NCBI RefSeq assembly: GCF_900113525.1
Contig: NZ_FOPP01000002.1
Span: forward strand, 186,001 to 250,000
From: Pedobacter insulae
GTDB taxonomy: Bacteria; Bacteroidota; Bacteroidia; Sphingobacteriales; Sphingobacteriaceae
Length of the DNA stretch: 64,000 nucleotides
Reading direction: 5' to 3'
The position numbers were made by a program, and so were the translations under genes. Shown here one piece after another: positions 8,735-17,241 of the stretch. The notes beneath the pieces were generated by a model. That model worked only from the letters and a program-made list of their open reading frames with translations, was not told the origin of the DNA and ran no database searches. Numbering within the stretch: position 1 is the stretch's first letter; every line of letters starts with the position of its first letter.

Positions 8735-9742
8735 TTGAGAAGATACATCCTCCTATTCATAACGTTAGCATGCACGCAAGGTTTTGCGCAGCAGAGACCG
8801 CAGTACACCCAGTATATATTTAATAATTACTTATTAAACCCTGCCTTGAGCGGGATTGAGAATTACACTGATTTTAAGGCTGGCTTCAGAAAGCAATGGG
8901 CTGGTATTAATGGGGCACCTCAAACTACTTTTGCTGCGGCACATTGGAGCCTGGGAAGTGATTATTTGTGGCGTAATCCATTGTCTCTACCCGAAAAAGG
9001 GAATGATCCGATGAGTGATAACTACATGCAAAATTATACGGCTTCACCAGCCCATCATGGTGTGGGTGCCATGGTTATTTTAGATAAGGCTGGACCCTTA
9101 ACAAGGTTAGATGCTCACTTAACTTATGCCTATCATTTACAGCTGGGCGGAACCTTAAACCTAGCAGTCGGCGTGGCTGCAGGGATCACACGGTTTGGTT
9201 TAGATGCTTCCCAACTTAAACTAGAAGAGGAAGGTGATCCAGCACTTAACAACACCATTATTACCCAGTTTAAGCCCGACTTGGCGATGGGACTGTGGTT
9301 ATACGGAGCTCGTTTTTTTGCGGGAGCTTCTGTTCAGCAAATCTTACCGCAAACATTGGCTTTTACCGATGCTCCTGGCTTTACTTCGGGAAAAGCAATA
9401 CCACATGGATTTGCAACAGTTGGCTATAAATTGTTTATCGATGATGAAATCTCATTTATCCCCTCGGTAATGGTGAAGTATGTAAGGCCAACTCCACTTT
9501 CCTTCGATGCAAATGTTAAGTTTTCGTTTAAAGATCGGTTTTGGCTCGGTGGTAGCTATAGGTTAAATGATTCGTATGCGGGCTTGGCTGGTTTTAATTT
9601 TAGTAAACTAATTAACCTAACTTATTCCTATGATTTTACCACCTCAACAATTAACAGAGTGAGCTACGGTAGTCACGAAATTGTGTTGGGTATTCAGCTT
9701 AACAATGTTTATCAAGCAGTAAGCAAGATGAGTATGTGGTAA
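8735..9742 (+). CDS. PorP/SprF-family type IX secretion membrane protein
   Basis: A 335-residue outer-membrane protein with a signal peptide (ends near TQGFAQQ). The mature start RPQYTQYIFNNYLLNPA is characteristic of PorP/SprF proteins, and the rest shows alternating beta-barrel strands ending in GIQLNNVYQ. These proteins assist secretion or surface anchoring of T9SS type B cargo. The gene begins with TTG one base after the stop of the cargo gene; no ATG in a better place is visible, since the signal peptide starts right after this TTG. It converges with rpoN, 11 bases away. Confidence 0.88.
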   Translation: MRRYILLFITLACTQGFAQQRPQYTQYIFNNYLLNPALSGIENYTDFKAGFRKQWAGINGAPQTTFAAAHWSLGSDYLWRNPLSLPEKGNDPMSDNYMQNYTASPAHHGVGAMVILDKAGPLTRLDAHLTYAYHLQLGGTLNLAVGVAAGITRFGLDASQLKLEEEGDPALNNTIITQFKPDLAMGLWLYGARFFAGASVQQILPQTLAFTDAPGFTSGKAIPHGFATVGYKLFIDDEISFIPSVMVKYVRPTPLSFDANVKFSFKDRFWLGGSYRLNDSYAGLAGFNFSKLINLTYSYDFTTSTINRVSYGSHEIVLGIQLNNVYQAVSKMSMW

Positions 9743-9753
9743 CTATTACTAAT

Positions 9754-11229
9754 TTATAGTTCCTTACGTAATCTGGCAACTGGAATATTCATTTGTTCTC
9801 GGTATTTCGCTACTGTTCTTCTCGCGATATTATAGCCTCTTTCCTTTAAAATATCAGTTAATTTTTCATCGGCCAAAGGCTTGCGTTTATCTTCATTACC
9901 GATACAATCTTCTAAAATCTTTTTAACCTCTTTATTCGATACTTCTTCTCCATTTTCGGTTTGAATAGCTTCAGAGAAGAATGATTTTAATAAAAATGTA
10001 CCAAATTCTGTTTGTACATATTTAGAATTAGCCACCCTGGAAACCGTAGAAATATCCATGCCTATCTTGTCGGCAATATCCTTTAAGATCATCGGGCGCA
10101 TTTTACGCTCATCAGCTGTCAAGAAATACTCATATTGGTAATGCATGATAGCATTCATCGTTTTTAGCAAGGTTTGTTGCCTTTGCTTAATAGCATCAAT
10201 AAACCACTTGGCAGAATCCAATTTTTGCTTTACAAATTGAACGGCTTCTTTTAACTTTTTATCTTTTTGTGAAGCTTTGTCATAATGATCAAACATATCC
10301 ATATAGGATCTGCTAACTCTTAATTCTGGAGCATTTTTTGAATTAAGGGTTAATATTAATATGCCGTCATTGTTACTGATATGAAAATCGGGAATGATTT
10401 GCAGCTGTTTAGTAGTTACCTGGTTTGAATCACCCGGTTTTGGGTTTAAACGTAAAATCTCGGCAACTACTTCTTTTAATTCTTCACTATTTAAGCCGAC
10501 AGATTTTTCTAATTTATCGTAGTGTTTTCTTGTAAACTCATCAAGATGATGTTCAACAATCGTAATGGCTTTCATAACGATTGGATTATGTAGATCTTTT
10601 CGCCTTAACTGCAACGAAAGGCATTCTTGTAAATCGCGGGCGGCAATTCCTGGAGGATCAAAGCCCTGAATGACCTTTAACATATCTAGTACATCCTCTT
10701 CTTCAACCATCACATTTTGAGAGAAAGCTAAATCATCAATCATCGAGGTAATTGGACGGCGTAAATACCCATCATCGTCTAAACTGCCGATAATTTGCTT
10801 GCCAACAATGAAATCGCTGTCAGATAAGGGTACTAAATCTAATTGCTGTTGAAGACTTTCGAAAAATGTACTCTCGATAGCAATAGGGGTTTCCTTTTTA
10901 TCCTCATCATCATCGCTATTGTTGTAGGAGTTGCCATAATCATTGGTATTATCATCCTGAAGATAATCTTCTACATTAAATTCATCTGTATTTGAGTCAT
11001 CTTTTGCCTCTTGGTTAAAATCATCCTGATTATCATTTAAATCATCATATTCGTTAACCGGTTCATCAGCAGTCATTAAACTAGGGTCTTCCAAAGCTGG
11101 ATTATCTTCTAATTCTTCTTTGATACGGGTATCTAAAGCAACAGTAGGCACTTGCAACAATTTGATGAATTGTATTTGTTGGGGCGATAGTTTTTGAAGT
11201 AGCTTTTGCTGTAAATGTTGCTTTAGCAT
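9754..11229 (-). CDS. rpoN: RNA polymerase sigma-54 factor
   Basis: A 491-residue sigma-54. Region I is at the N-terminus (QKLLQKLSPQQIQFIKLLQVP), followed by a very acidic region II (about residues 45-115, rich in D, N and E), the core-binding domain and the C-terminal DNA-binding domain. The RpoN box ARRTVAKYRE lies about 20 residues from the end, and an HTH precedes it (DISTVSRVANSKYVQT). Sigma-54 recognises -24/-12 promoters and needs AAA+ activators, none of which is encoded in this window. A TAATTTTG element at 11253-11260 (minus strand) lies just upstream and could be its -7 box. Confidence 0.97.
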   Translation of the reverse strand: MLKQHLQQKLLQKLSPQQIQFIKLLQVPTVALDTRIKEELEDNPALEDPSLMTADEPVNEYDDLNDNQDDFNQEAKDDSNTDEFNVEDYLQDDNTNDYGNSYNNSDDDEDKKETPIAIESTFFESLQQQLDLVPLSDSDFIVGKQIIGSLDDDGYLRRPITSMIDDLAFSQNVMVEEEDVLDMLKVIQGFDPPGIAARDLQECLSLQLRRKDLHNPIVMKAITIVEHHLDEFTRKHYDKLEKSVGLNSEELKEVVAEILRLNPKPGDSNQVTTKQLQIIPDFHISNNDGILILTLNSKNAPELRVSRSYMDMFDHYDKASQKDKKLKEAVQFVKQKLDSAKWFIDAIKQRQQTLLKTMNAIMHYQYEYFLTADERKMRPMILKDIADKIGMDISTVSRVANSKYVQTEFGTFLLKSFFSEAIQTENGEEVSNKEVKKILEDCIGNEDKRKPLADEKLTDILKERGYNIARRTVAKYREQMNIPVARLRKEL

Positions 11230-11330
11230 ATTGTAGATTGTAGTTTAATGATCAAAATTAAGCAATTGCTTTATATTAAAATAATTATGTTGGGACTATT
11301 CTTCATTTAAATTTTTAATTCAACTTTTTA

Positions 11331-11360
11331 TTTGTTGAATGTATTATTTTTAATACTTTT
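11331..11360 (+). promoter_or_regulatory. Candidate mscL promoter
   Basis: TTTG at 11331-11334 and TACTTTTA at 11353-11360 resemble the Bacteroidota -33 (TTTG) and -7 (TAnnTTTG) elements with 18-19 bases between them. The -7 box has one mismatch at its last position. The mscL ATG follows 30 bases downstream. Confidence 0.35.
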
Positions 11361-11390
11361 AATTGTATAACTTAACTAAAACTAAAATTT

Positions 11391-11822
11391 ATGGGATTTG
11401 TAAAGGAATTTAAAGAATTTGCTGTAAAAGGCAATGTGATGGATCTTGCTGTGGGGGTAATTATTGGTGCTGCATTTGGTAAGATAATAGATAGCGTTGT
11501 AAACGATCTGGTGATGCCAGTAGTTGCCGCTATTATCGGTAAGCCGGATTTTAGCAATATGTATGTTGTATTGAGAGGGACGGTAGCGGATGGTACTGCT
11601 TTGGTTGATGCAAGGAAAGTAGACGGTGCGGCGATTTTTGCCTACGGGAGTTTTATTACCGTAGCAATTAATTTTATTCTATTAGCCCTTGTTATTTTTA
11701 TGATGGTTAAAGCAATTAACTCATTAAAACGCAAGGAAGAAGCAAAAGCAGTAATCGCACCTCCAGCGCCGACAAAAGAAGAAATTTTGTTAACTGAAAT
11801 CAGAGATTTGTTAAAGAAATAA
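11391..11822 (+). CDS. mscL: Large-conductance mechanosensitive channel
   Basis: A 143-residue inner-membrane channel that opens under membrane tension and releases solutes during hypo-osmotic shock. The N-terminal amphipathic helix and TM1 read [20 protein letters not shown], the classical MscL signature; TM2 lies near residues 85-108 ([19 protein letters not shown]), and a charged C-terminal helix bundle follows ([17 protein letters not shown]). Length is normal for the family. It stands alone, followed by a long palindromic repeat and a convergent gene. Confidence 0.97.
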   Translation: MGFVKEFKEFAVKGNVMDLAVGVIIGAAFGKIIDSVVNDLVMPVVAAIIGKPDFSNMYVVLRGTVADGTALVDARKVDGAAIFAYGSFITVAINFILLALVIFMMVKAINSLKRKEEAKAVIAPPAPTKEEILLTEIRDLLKK

Positions 11823-11833
11823 TAGATGAAGTT

Positions 11834-11924
11834 CGTCATTGCGAGGTACCCGTCATTGCGAGGAGCGTAGCGACGAAGCAATCTAACGCGAGATTGCTTC
11901 GTCGCTACGCTCCTCGCAATGACG
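11834..11924. repeat. Palindromic dispersed repeat, copy A (34-bp perfect arms)
   Basis: A partial copy CGTCATTGCGAGGTACC (11834-11850) precedes a perfect palindrome: the arms at 11851-11884 and 11891-11924 are 34 bases each, with a 6-base loop AACGCG. The arms start CGTCATTGCGAGGAGCG and end GAAGCAATCT. The element sits between the convergent mscL and ChaN-like genes, and a hairpin of this size could terminate transcription from both sides. It belongs to the same family as the repeats at 33801, 49726, 52565 and 58855. Confidence 0.95.
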
Positions 11925-11957
11925 CTTTACACAACGACACCTACACAAATCGCGTAG

Positions 11958-12836
11958 TTAAAAACTCCTTTTAACCTTTGGATCTGTTACAATAACATAA
12001 TCTCCAAGATGCTTGTATTTGCTCCAATCTGGATTGTCAAAATCTTCAGCAGAGAAGCAAGAAATATTTAGGATTTTTACTTTTGGGGCATAACGCTGGA
12101 GTTTTGCTAAAGTGCCTAATTTTTCATCGCTATGGAAGCGGCCGTTGACTTGAAAAATCTTTTTGCTTTTGTTCTTTTTAAGGTATCTCGCAATAGACCA
12201 TGCCATGGTTGCATCCCAAAAGTTTTGGGTTTGATAAACCTTCATGCCTCCCATGCTATGGCCGCCAAGAGTCTCTATAAACTTGTCGTAATAGCGACCC
12301 GTTGCCGTGTCGATCGGTAAGGGAGCTAAAAATTGCTTAGAACTTTCAGGCAGCTGATGGAGTATTTCCAAACCGCTTCTTGTAACTGCATTGCTATATC
12401 TTGCGGCAGCATTTGCTCCGATAACATCAAGCTGATTTGCTTTAGCCAATTCAACCATTGCCTTATAATCCTTGTAATTATTCCACGCACGAGCCTCTTT
12501 GATAAAATTCTTCTCAGAAATAATACCTTTTAAATATTCGTTAATCACCAGCTGAATATCACTATGGAACATTTCCATTGTTAAAGCAGCTTTATTTGGA
12601 TAGGCAAAAGCAATTTTCTTAAAAAGCTCGGTCTCCAAATAGTGACCAATGGAATCATTATGCTCTTCGCCAAAAAAGAGCACATCAGCGTTTTTTAAGT
12701 CGCTAACAATGGCATCAATAGCAATAGTCTTATCGTTTTTAACATCATAAACTTTGTAATGCCTGGCAATATCTTGCGCTAAAGTTATGATTGGACAAAG
12801 TAAGGCGACAAAAATTATAGTTTTTCTTAAGTTCAT
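11958..12836 (-). CDS. ChaN-family (haem-binding uptake, Tiki-like) lipoprotein or secreted protein
   Basis: A 292-residue exported protein with a signal peptide (MNLRKTIIFVALLCPIITLA). The motif VLFFGEEHNDSIGH near residue 50 and later HSMGGM are typical of the ChaN/EreA-ChaN fold, related to the Tiki/TraB superfamily; some members bind haem and aid iron uptake, others may be metalloproteases. The open frame extends upstream to 12995, but I start at 12836 because that ATG gives a clean signal peptide and avoids overlap with the end of the peptidase gene at 12889. No iron-transport neighbour is present, so substrate is open. Confidence 0.75.
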   Translation of the reverse strand: MNLRKTIIFVALLCPIITLAQDIARHYKVYDVKNDKTIAIDAIVSDLKNADVLFFGEEHNDSIGHYLETELFKKIAFAYPNKAALTMEMFHSDIQLVINEYLKGIISEKNFIKEARAWNNYKDYKAMVELAKANQLDVIGANAAARYSNAVTRSGLEILHQLPESSKQFLAPLPIDTATGRYYDKFIETLGGHSMGGMKVYQTQNFWDATMAWSIARYLKKNKSKKIFQVNGRFHSDEKLGTLAKLQRYAPKVKILNISCFSAEDFDNPDWSKYKHLGDYVIVTDPKVKRSF

Positions 12837-12888
12837 ATTGGTTCCTTTTAAAGCGAAAGTATCAATAATTTTGGGACAAATTAAGACT

Positions 12889-15147
12889 TTATGGTTTAGG
12901 AACCGTAATATTCGTTTTCCAGTCCCACTCAGGCGGGTCAACATTGAGAAGATGTTTAACGAAAAAGTCTCTTCTTTTATGCTCTCCATAATCACCCCCT
13001 AAAGAGTGCTTCATGCCTGGAACCATTAAAAAGTCAAAGTTCTTATTGGCCTTAATTAATTGGTTGATTACTTGCATAGTAGATGAAGGATCTACATTAT
13101 CATCAAGCTCACCTAAAATTAATAACAATTTCCCTTGAAGTTTGTAAGCATTATCTACATTAGAGGATTCCGCATATTCAACACCAATCGGATAGCCCAT
13201 CCATTGCTCATTCCACCACATTTTGTCCATTCTATTATCATGGCAACCTGATGATGAAACTGCTACTTTATAAAAATCAGGATGAAAAAGTAGGGCGCCT
13301 AAAGAACTTTGGCCACCCGCTGAATTCCCAAAAATGCCAACCCTACTTAAATCCATATAACTATATTTTTTTGCGGCAGCCTTAATCCAGGCTATCCGAT
13401 CTGGAAATCCTCCGTCCTTTAGGTTTTTCCATGCTACATCGTGAAAAGCCTTCGAGCGATTGGAAGTTCCCATGCCATCGCATTGAACAACAATAAAGCC
13501 TAGCTCTGCCAATTCATGTAAAGATCCTCTTGAATCGTTTACAAAGCTTTTCGGTACAAACGAGTCGTGCGGACCCGCATAAATATATTCAATAACCGGA
13601 TATTTCTTAGCGGGATCAAAATTGCTTGGCCTAATAATCATTCCCCAAATGTCTGTTTCGCCATCCCTTCCTTTTGCGGTGAAAATTTCTGGCAACTTCC
13701 AGCCTGTAGCTAATAAAGGCTCAATAGTAGCTTCTTCTAGTTTTTTTAACACTTTGCCAGTCCTGGCATCCCTTAACAGGGTAGTCTGTGGCTTTTCAAG
13801 TGTAGAATAGGCATCGATAAAAGTGGTGAAATCGCTTGAGAAAGTGGCTTTATGGTTGCCATTTTCAGTGGTTAGTTTCACTATGCCCGTTCCATCAAAG
13901 TTTATTTTATAGTAGTGGATAAAATAGGGATCTTGATTTTTCTCCATCCCACTTCCTTCAAAGATTAAAAATCTTTCACTTTCGTTTACGCGTACAACAT
14001 TTCGAACTACCCAATTTCCTTTGGTAATTTGGTTTTTCAACGTTCCGTTTCCGTCATAAAGATATAAGTGGTTCCATCCGTCTCTTTCTGATGCCCATAT
14101 AATCTCTTGCCCATCGCGCACATCGTATCTATACTTTTTTCCACTATAACTGATGAAAGTTTTGCTCTTTTCGGAAATAAGTTCCTTAATTGTGCCTTTT
14201 GAAGTTACTTCAAGTACGGCATATTTTTGATGCCCGCGCTGATTATATTCGAACGTAAATGCCCTGCTATCTTTTCGCCAGGTTAAATTTGTTAAGTTAT
14301 ATTGTGACGGGATAAGGCTATGGTCGACTTGGATTTGCTTTTTACCATCTATTAGAAATAAGGAAGGCTGCATTTGAGGTAAGGCATCGCCCGGTTTTAA
14401 ATAGTTGCGCGATTGAAGTATCGGTTGCAGTTGTGTAGTAGGGGACGATTCGACAAAATAAATGAGATGCGGTTTGTTTGGACGGACTTTATTGGTAGCA
14501 AGTTTTTTAGAATCGGGAGACCAAGCCATGTTACTTTGATAATATTCGCCTTCTGAGCCATCAAAACTAAGTTGGAATTCTTCATTCGAGTCAATAGCCT
14601 GGATATAAACGTTGAAATTTTTAATATAGGCAAGCCATTTACCATCAGGAGATTTAGTTTTTCGGTTTAGAAACTCATTTCCTTGATCACCCCAATAACC
14701 TTGCGGTCTAAAGTTGTCTACATTGTTATGCGCTTTAATCACCGAGGTGGCGAGGTCATAATTCCATGTTTTTTGATCATAACTAAATTCAAGCACAGTA
14801 CCGCTATTATCCATCGTTAGCCTGGTAACAGGAAGCTCGTAAGGTTTGAAAGGTTTTTTAAAGAAGTCAGTTAAACTTTGCGCAAGTTTTTGTTGGTCAA
14901 ATGCTTCATTTTTTTGATAGTCTTTGGCATTTACAGTAAAAAATTCTGTTCCCCTTGCTGTTAGCACACTGTAGAAGTATTGTTGTTTAGCATTTAACCA
15001 ATTAAAGGCATTTGGCGAATGGTAAATTTTGTTTTGGATTGTGCCATTTAAAAGTTCCGCACGTTGGTAGTCTTCCTTTTTCCCTTGTGCAGCAGTTGTT
15101 AGCGCATAGGATAAAAGGAGGAATAGAAAAAGGGGCTTTAGTTTCAT
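12889..15147 (-). CDS. S9 family serine peptidase (dipeptidyl peptidase IV type)
   Basis: A 752-residue periplasmic or exported prolyl peptidase. A signal peptide (ends near LTTAAQG) is followed by the DPP IV N-terminal beta-propeller (about residues 100-470) and a C-terminal alpha/beta hydrolase. The catalytic Ser lies in GNSAGGQ (about residue 608), the Asp in GELDDNVDP (about 679) and the His in GMKHSLGG (about 713), in the expected order. Such enzymes release X-Pro or X-Ala dipeptides and serve peptide catabolism. The ChaN-like gene follows on the same strand after 52 bases, so co-transcription is possible. Confidence 0.93.
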   Translation of the reverse strand: MKLKPLFLFLLLSYALTTAAQGKKEDYQRAELLNGTIQNKIYHSPNAFNWLNAKQQYFYSVLTARGTEFFTVNAKDYQKNEAFDQQKLAQSLTDFFKKPFKPYELPVTRLTMDNSGTVLEFSYDQKTWNYDLATSVIKAHNNVDNFRPQGYWGDQGNEFLNRKTKSPDGKWLAYIKNFNVYIQAIDSNEEFQLSFDGSEGEYYQSNMAWSPDSKKLATNKVRPNKPHLIYFVESSPTTQLQPILQSRNYLKPGDALPQMQPSLFLIDGKKQIQVDHSLIPSQYNLTNLTWRKDSRAFTFEYNQRGHQKYAVLEVTSKGTIKELISEKSKTFISYSGKKYRYDVRDGQEIIWASERDGWNHLYLYDGNGTLKNQITKGNWVVRNVVRVNESERFLIFEGSGMEKNQDPYFIHYYKINFDGTGIVKLTTENGNHKATFSSDFTTFIDAYSTLEKPQTTLLRDARTGKVLKKLEEATIEPLLATGWKLPEIFTAKGRDGETDIWGMIIRPSNFDPAKKYPVIEYIYAGPHDSFVPKSFVNDSRGSLHELAELGFIVVQCDGMGTSNRSKAFHDVAWKNLKDGGFPDRIAWIKAAAKKYSYMDLSRVGIFGNSAGGQSSLGALLFHPDFYKVAVSSSGCHDNRMDKMWWNEQWMGYPIGVEYAESSNVDNAYKLQGKLLLILGELDDNVDPSSTMQVINQLIKANKNFDFLMVPGMKHSLGGDYGEHKRRDFFVKHLLNVDPPEWDWKTNITVPKP

Positions 15148-15284
15148 CAGTTAATTTTTTAATGGTCAAGAATACTACTAATTATTAAGCTGAAGCTGAT
15201 TAAATTTAACCAATACTAGGCTTAAATTGAGCATTATTGTGTTTATTATCGCATCAATTTCTCGTAAGAAAAAAAAATATCATA

Positions 15285-15314
15285 TTTTACCGACTAATTA
15301 ATGGCTTTTACCGA
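15285..15314 (+). promoter_or_regulatory. Candidate LytTR binding site (9-bp direct repeats, 21-bp period)
   Basis: TTTTACCGA occurs at 15285-15293 and again at 15306-15314, identical copies separated by exactly 12 bases. LytTR-type regulators (AgrA, AlgR, ComE) are known to bind two 9-bp direct repeats with a 12-13 bp spacer. The pair lies 29 bases upstream of the -33 box of an operon that encodes a LytTR regulator, which fits autoregulation. The same 9-mer also occurs singly at 29025 and 46467, so the sequence alone is not very specific. Confidence 0.45.
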
Positions 15315-15343
15315 GAAATAGCCCCTAAAGAGCAAAGGGTTAT

Positions 15344-15373
15344 TTTGGAAGGGCTTATTTAGTGATACATTTG
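15344..15373 (+). promoter_or_regulatory. Promoter of the LiaF-like/LytS/LytTR operon
   Basis: TTTG (15344-15347), 18 bases, then TACATTTG (15366-15373) matches the Bacteroidota sigma-A consensus TTTG / TAnnTTTG. The first gene begins 23 bases downstream. Confidence 0.6.
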
Positions 15374-15396
15374 GATAACAAATAAAAATACACAAG

Positions 15397-16176
15397 ATGA
15401 AAGAATATCATAACAATGGAAATATAGCCAATCAATCTGGCAAAGTTATCGCAGGATTAATCATCATAGCGATAGGTGCCCTTTTATTAATAGATAATAT
15501 TTGGCTTGGTTTGCCAAACTGGATATTTAGATGGCATACCTTTTTAATAGTACTCGGTTTATTTATTGGAGTTAAGCACAATTTTAGAAATAGTGGATGG
15601 TTTGTAATCACGTTGGTTGGATTAATCTTTACGATAAATAGAGCAATTCCAGAACTCGAAATGAAGCAAGTGCTTTTTCCAGTTGGATTAGTTGTGCTTG
15701 GGGCTTATTTAATTCTAAAACCAAAGGGCAGCTATAGCCATAAAGCAAAGTGGAAAAACTTTAATGAGTCAGCTACATTTACGGACTATACGACAGCTGA
15801 TGCCCCGCCAGCAGAAGAGAAAAAAAAAACGAATAGCAATGATTACATAGATTCAGTGAATGTTTTCGGTGGAAGTCACCAAACCATTTATTCTAAGAAT
15901 TTTAAAGGAGGGGAGATTACGGCTGTATTTGGAGGATGTGATCTTAATTTAACTCAGGCAGATTTTGAAGGAGAGGTGGTCATAGATGTTACAGCGATAT
16001 TTGGAGGAGCAAAAATTATCATTCCACCAGGATGGGAAGTGAAATCGGAAGTTACGGCAATATTTGGAGGTCTCGATGATAAAAGAAGTATTCAGCCGGT
16101 TACCGAAGGAATTCATAAGCTGGTAATTATCAAGGGTATTGCATTATTTGGAGGCATAGACATTAGAAACTATTAG
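15397..16176 (+). CDS. LiaF-like membrane protein (LiaI/LiaF transmembrane region plus FGG-repeat domain)
   Basis: A 259-residue membrane protein. About four hydrophobic segments occupy residues 18-110, beginning VIAGLIIIAIGALLLIDNIW, as in the LiaI-LiaF-like region. The C-terminal half carries five strands ending in FGG (VFGGSHQ, VFGGCDL, IFGGAKI, IFGGLDD, LFGGIDI), a repeat typical of the LiaF/cell-wall-active-antibiotics-response beta-helix. In Firmicutes LiaF holds a kinase inactive until the envelope is damaged. Here a LytS-type kinase follows 3 bases later and a LytTR regulator after that, so a similar restraint role is plausible but inferred. Confidence 0.82.
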   Translation: MKEYHNNGNIANQSGKVIAGLIIIAIGALLLIDNIWLGLPNWIFRWHTFLIVLGLFIGVKHNFRNSGWFVITLVGLIFTINRAIPELEMKQVLFPVGLVVLGAYLILKPKGSYSHKAKWKNFNESATFTDYTTADAPPAEEKKKTNSNDYIDSVNVFGGSHQTIYSKNFKGGEITAVFGGCDLNLTQADFEGEVVIDVTAIFGGAKIIIPPGWEVKSEVTAIFGGLDDKRSIQPVTEGIHKLVIIKGIALFGGIDIRNY

Positions 16177-16179
16177 GCT

Positions 16180-17241
16180 TTGACGACAACCCCATTATCA
16201 GTAAGGCAAATTCAACTCGTATCCAGTAGCATTCTGATGTGCTGGATGCTTGTTTATGCCTACTTAATTTATGATGTTGCGAGTTTTAGCTGGCAGGTTG
16301 CGCTGGCCGATAGTCTCCTTACAAATGGGATATTAGCTATTGGATGTATTATACTTAGCAATATGCTAGGCTATTACCAACCTAAAAATGAACGTTTGTT
16401 TTCGCTCTTACTGCTAACAGCTGTATTAACCGTGATAGTAGTTTTTGCCACGAAATATAGTTTAAATTATCTTTTCAATAGTCACACAGCCTATCAGTCC
16501 TTTTTAGATTCTTCTCTGCCATTCAGATCGATCGTGATGTTTTTGTGTTTAGGTTGGTGCGGTCTTGCAAATGTTTTATGGTATAGGCTAGAAGAACAAT
16601 CAGAAACACAAGGACGTTTTTTAGCTGCGCAAAACTTAGCTAAGGAAGCTGAGTTGAATAAACTGAGACATCAATTGCAACCTCATTTTTTATTCAATAG
16701 CTTAAACTCAGTATATGCGCTTACGATTGTGAACCCTACCGAGGCGGGAACGATGATTACGAAGCTAGCTGCTTTTTTAAGAGGTACTTTAAAACGAGAT
16801 GATGAGGTGTGGGTAAGCGTGGCTGACGAGATGGAATATATTCAGTTATACCTCGATATTGAAAAAGTAAGGTTTAGTCACCGCTTATCGCTCGATGTTA
16901 AAATCGAGGAAGAAACCCTAGGATTGTGTTTGCCAGGAACTTTATTACAACCGATTGTAGAAAACGCGATTAAATTTGGTCTATATAATACCTCAGCAGC
17001 AATTACCATAACCATTAGCGTTAAATTAGAAAAAAATATACTGGTTATTTGTGTAGCCAATCCATACGACCCTGAAATGAATGCTACTAAGGGAACTGGT
17101 TTTGGTTTGTCCGCCATTCGCCGAAGGTTATATCTGTTATTTGCTGATAGCAATCTCTTACAAACAGAAACTCAAAACAATAATTTGTATATTACTACGC
17201 TTAAAATTCCACAGAAAGATGATAAGAACAATACTAATTGA
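16180..17241 (+). CDS. LytS-type sensor histidine kinase (His_kinase family)
   Basis: A 353-residue kinase with four hydrophobic segments (about residues 15-135), a short linker helix, the His_kinase motif LRHQLQPHFLFNSLNS with His169 as the likely phosphorylation site, and a HATPase with PIVENAIKFG and GTGFGLS. There is no separate sensory domain, so signal input probably comes through the membrane segments or from the LiaF-like partner. It starts with TTG at 16180, three bases after the previous stop; the next possible in-frame starts would cut the first membrane helix. It overlaps the regulator gene by 23 bases. Confidence 0.92.
   Translation: MTTTPLSVRQIQLVSSSILMCWMLVYAYLIYDVASFSWQVALADSLLTNGILAIGCIILSNMLGYYQPKNERLFSLLLLTAVLTVIVVFATKYSLNYLFNSHTAYQSFLDSSLPFRSIVMFLCLGWCGLANVLWYRLEEQSETQGRFLAAQNLAKEAELNKLRHQLQPHFLFNSLNSVYALTIVNPTEAGTMITKLAAFLRGTLKRDDEVWVSVADEMEYIQLYLDIEKVRFSHRLSLDVKIEEETLGLCLPGTLLQPIVENAIKFGLYNTSAAITITISVKLEKNILVICVANPYDPEMNATKGTGFGLSAIRRRLYLLFADSNLLQTETQNNNLYITTLKIPQKDDKNNTN

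Noticed and set aside
11642..11881. 79-residue minus-strand frame beginning in the repeat
   Set aside because: Its N-terminus (RRYAPRNDG) is translated from repeat A, and the rest is antisense to mscL.
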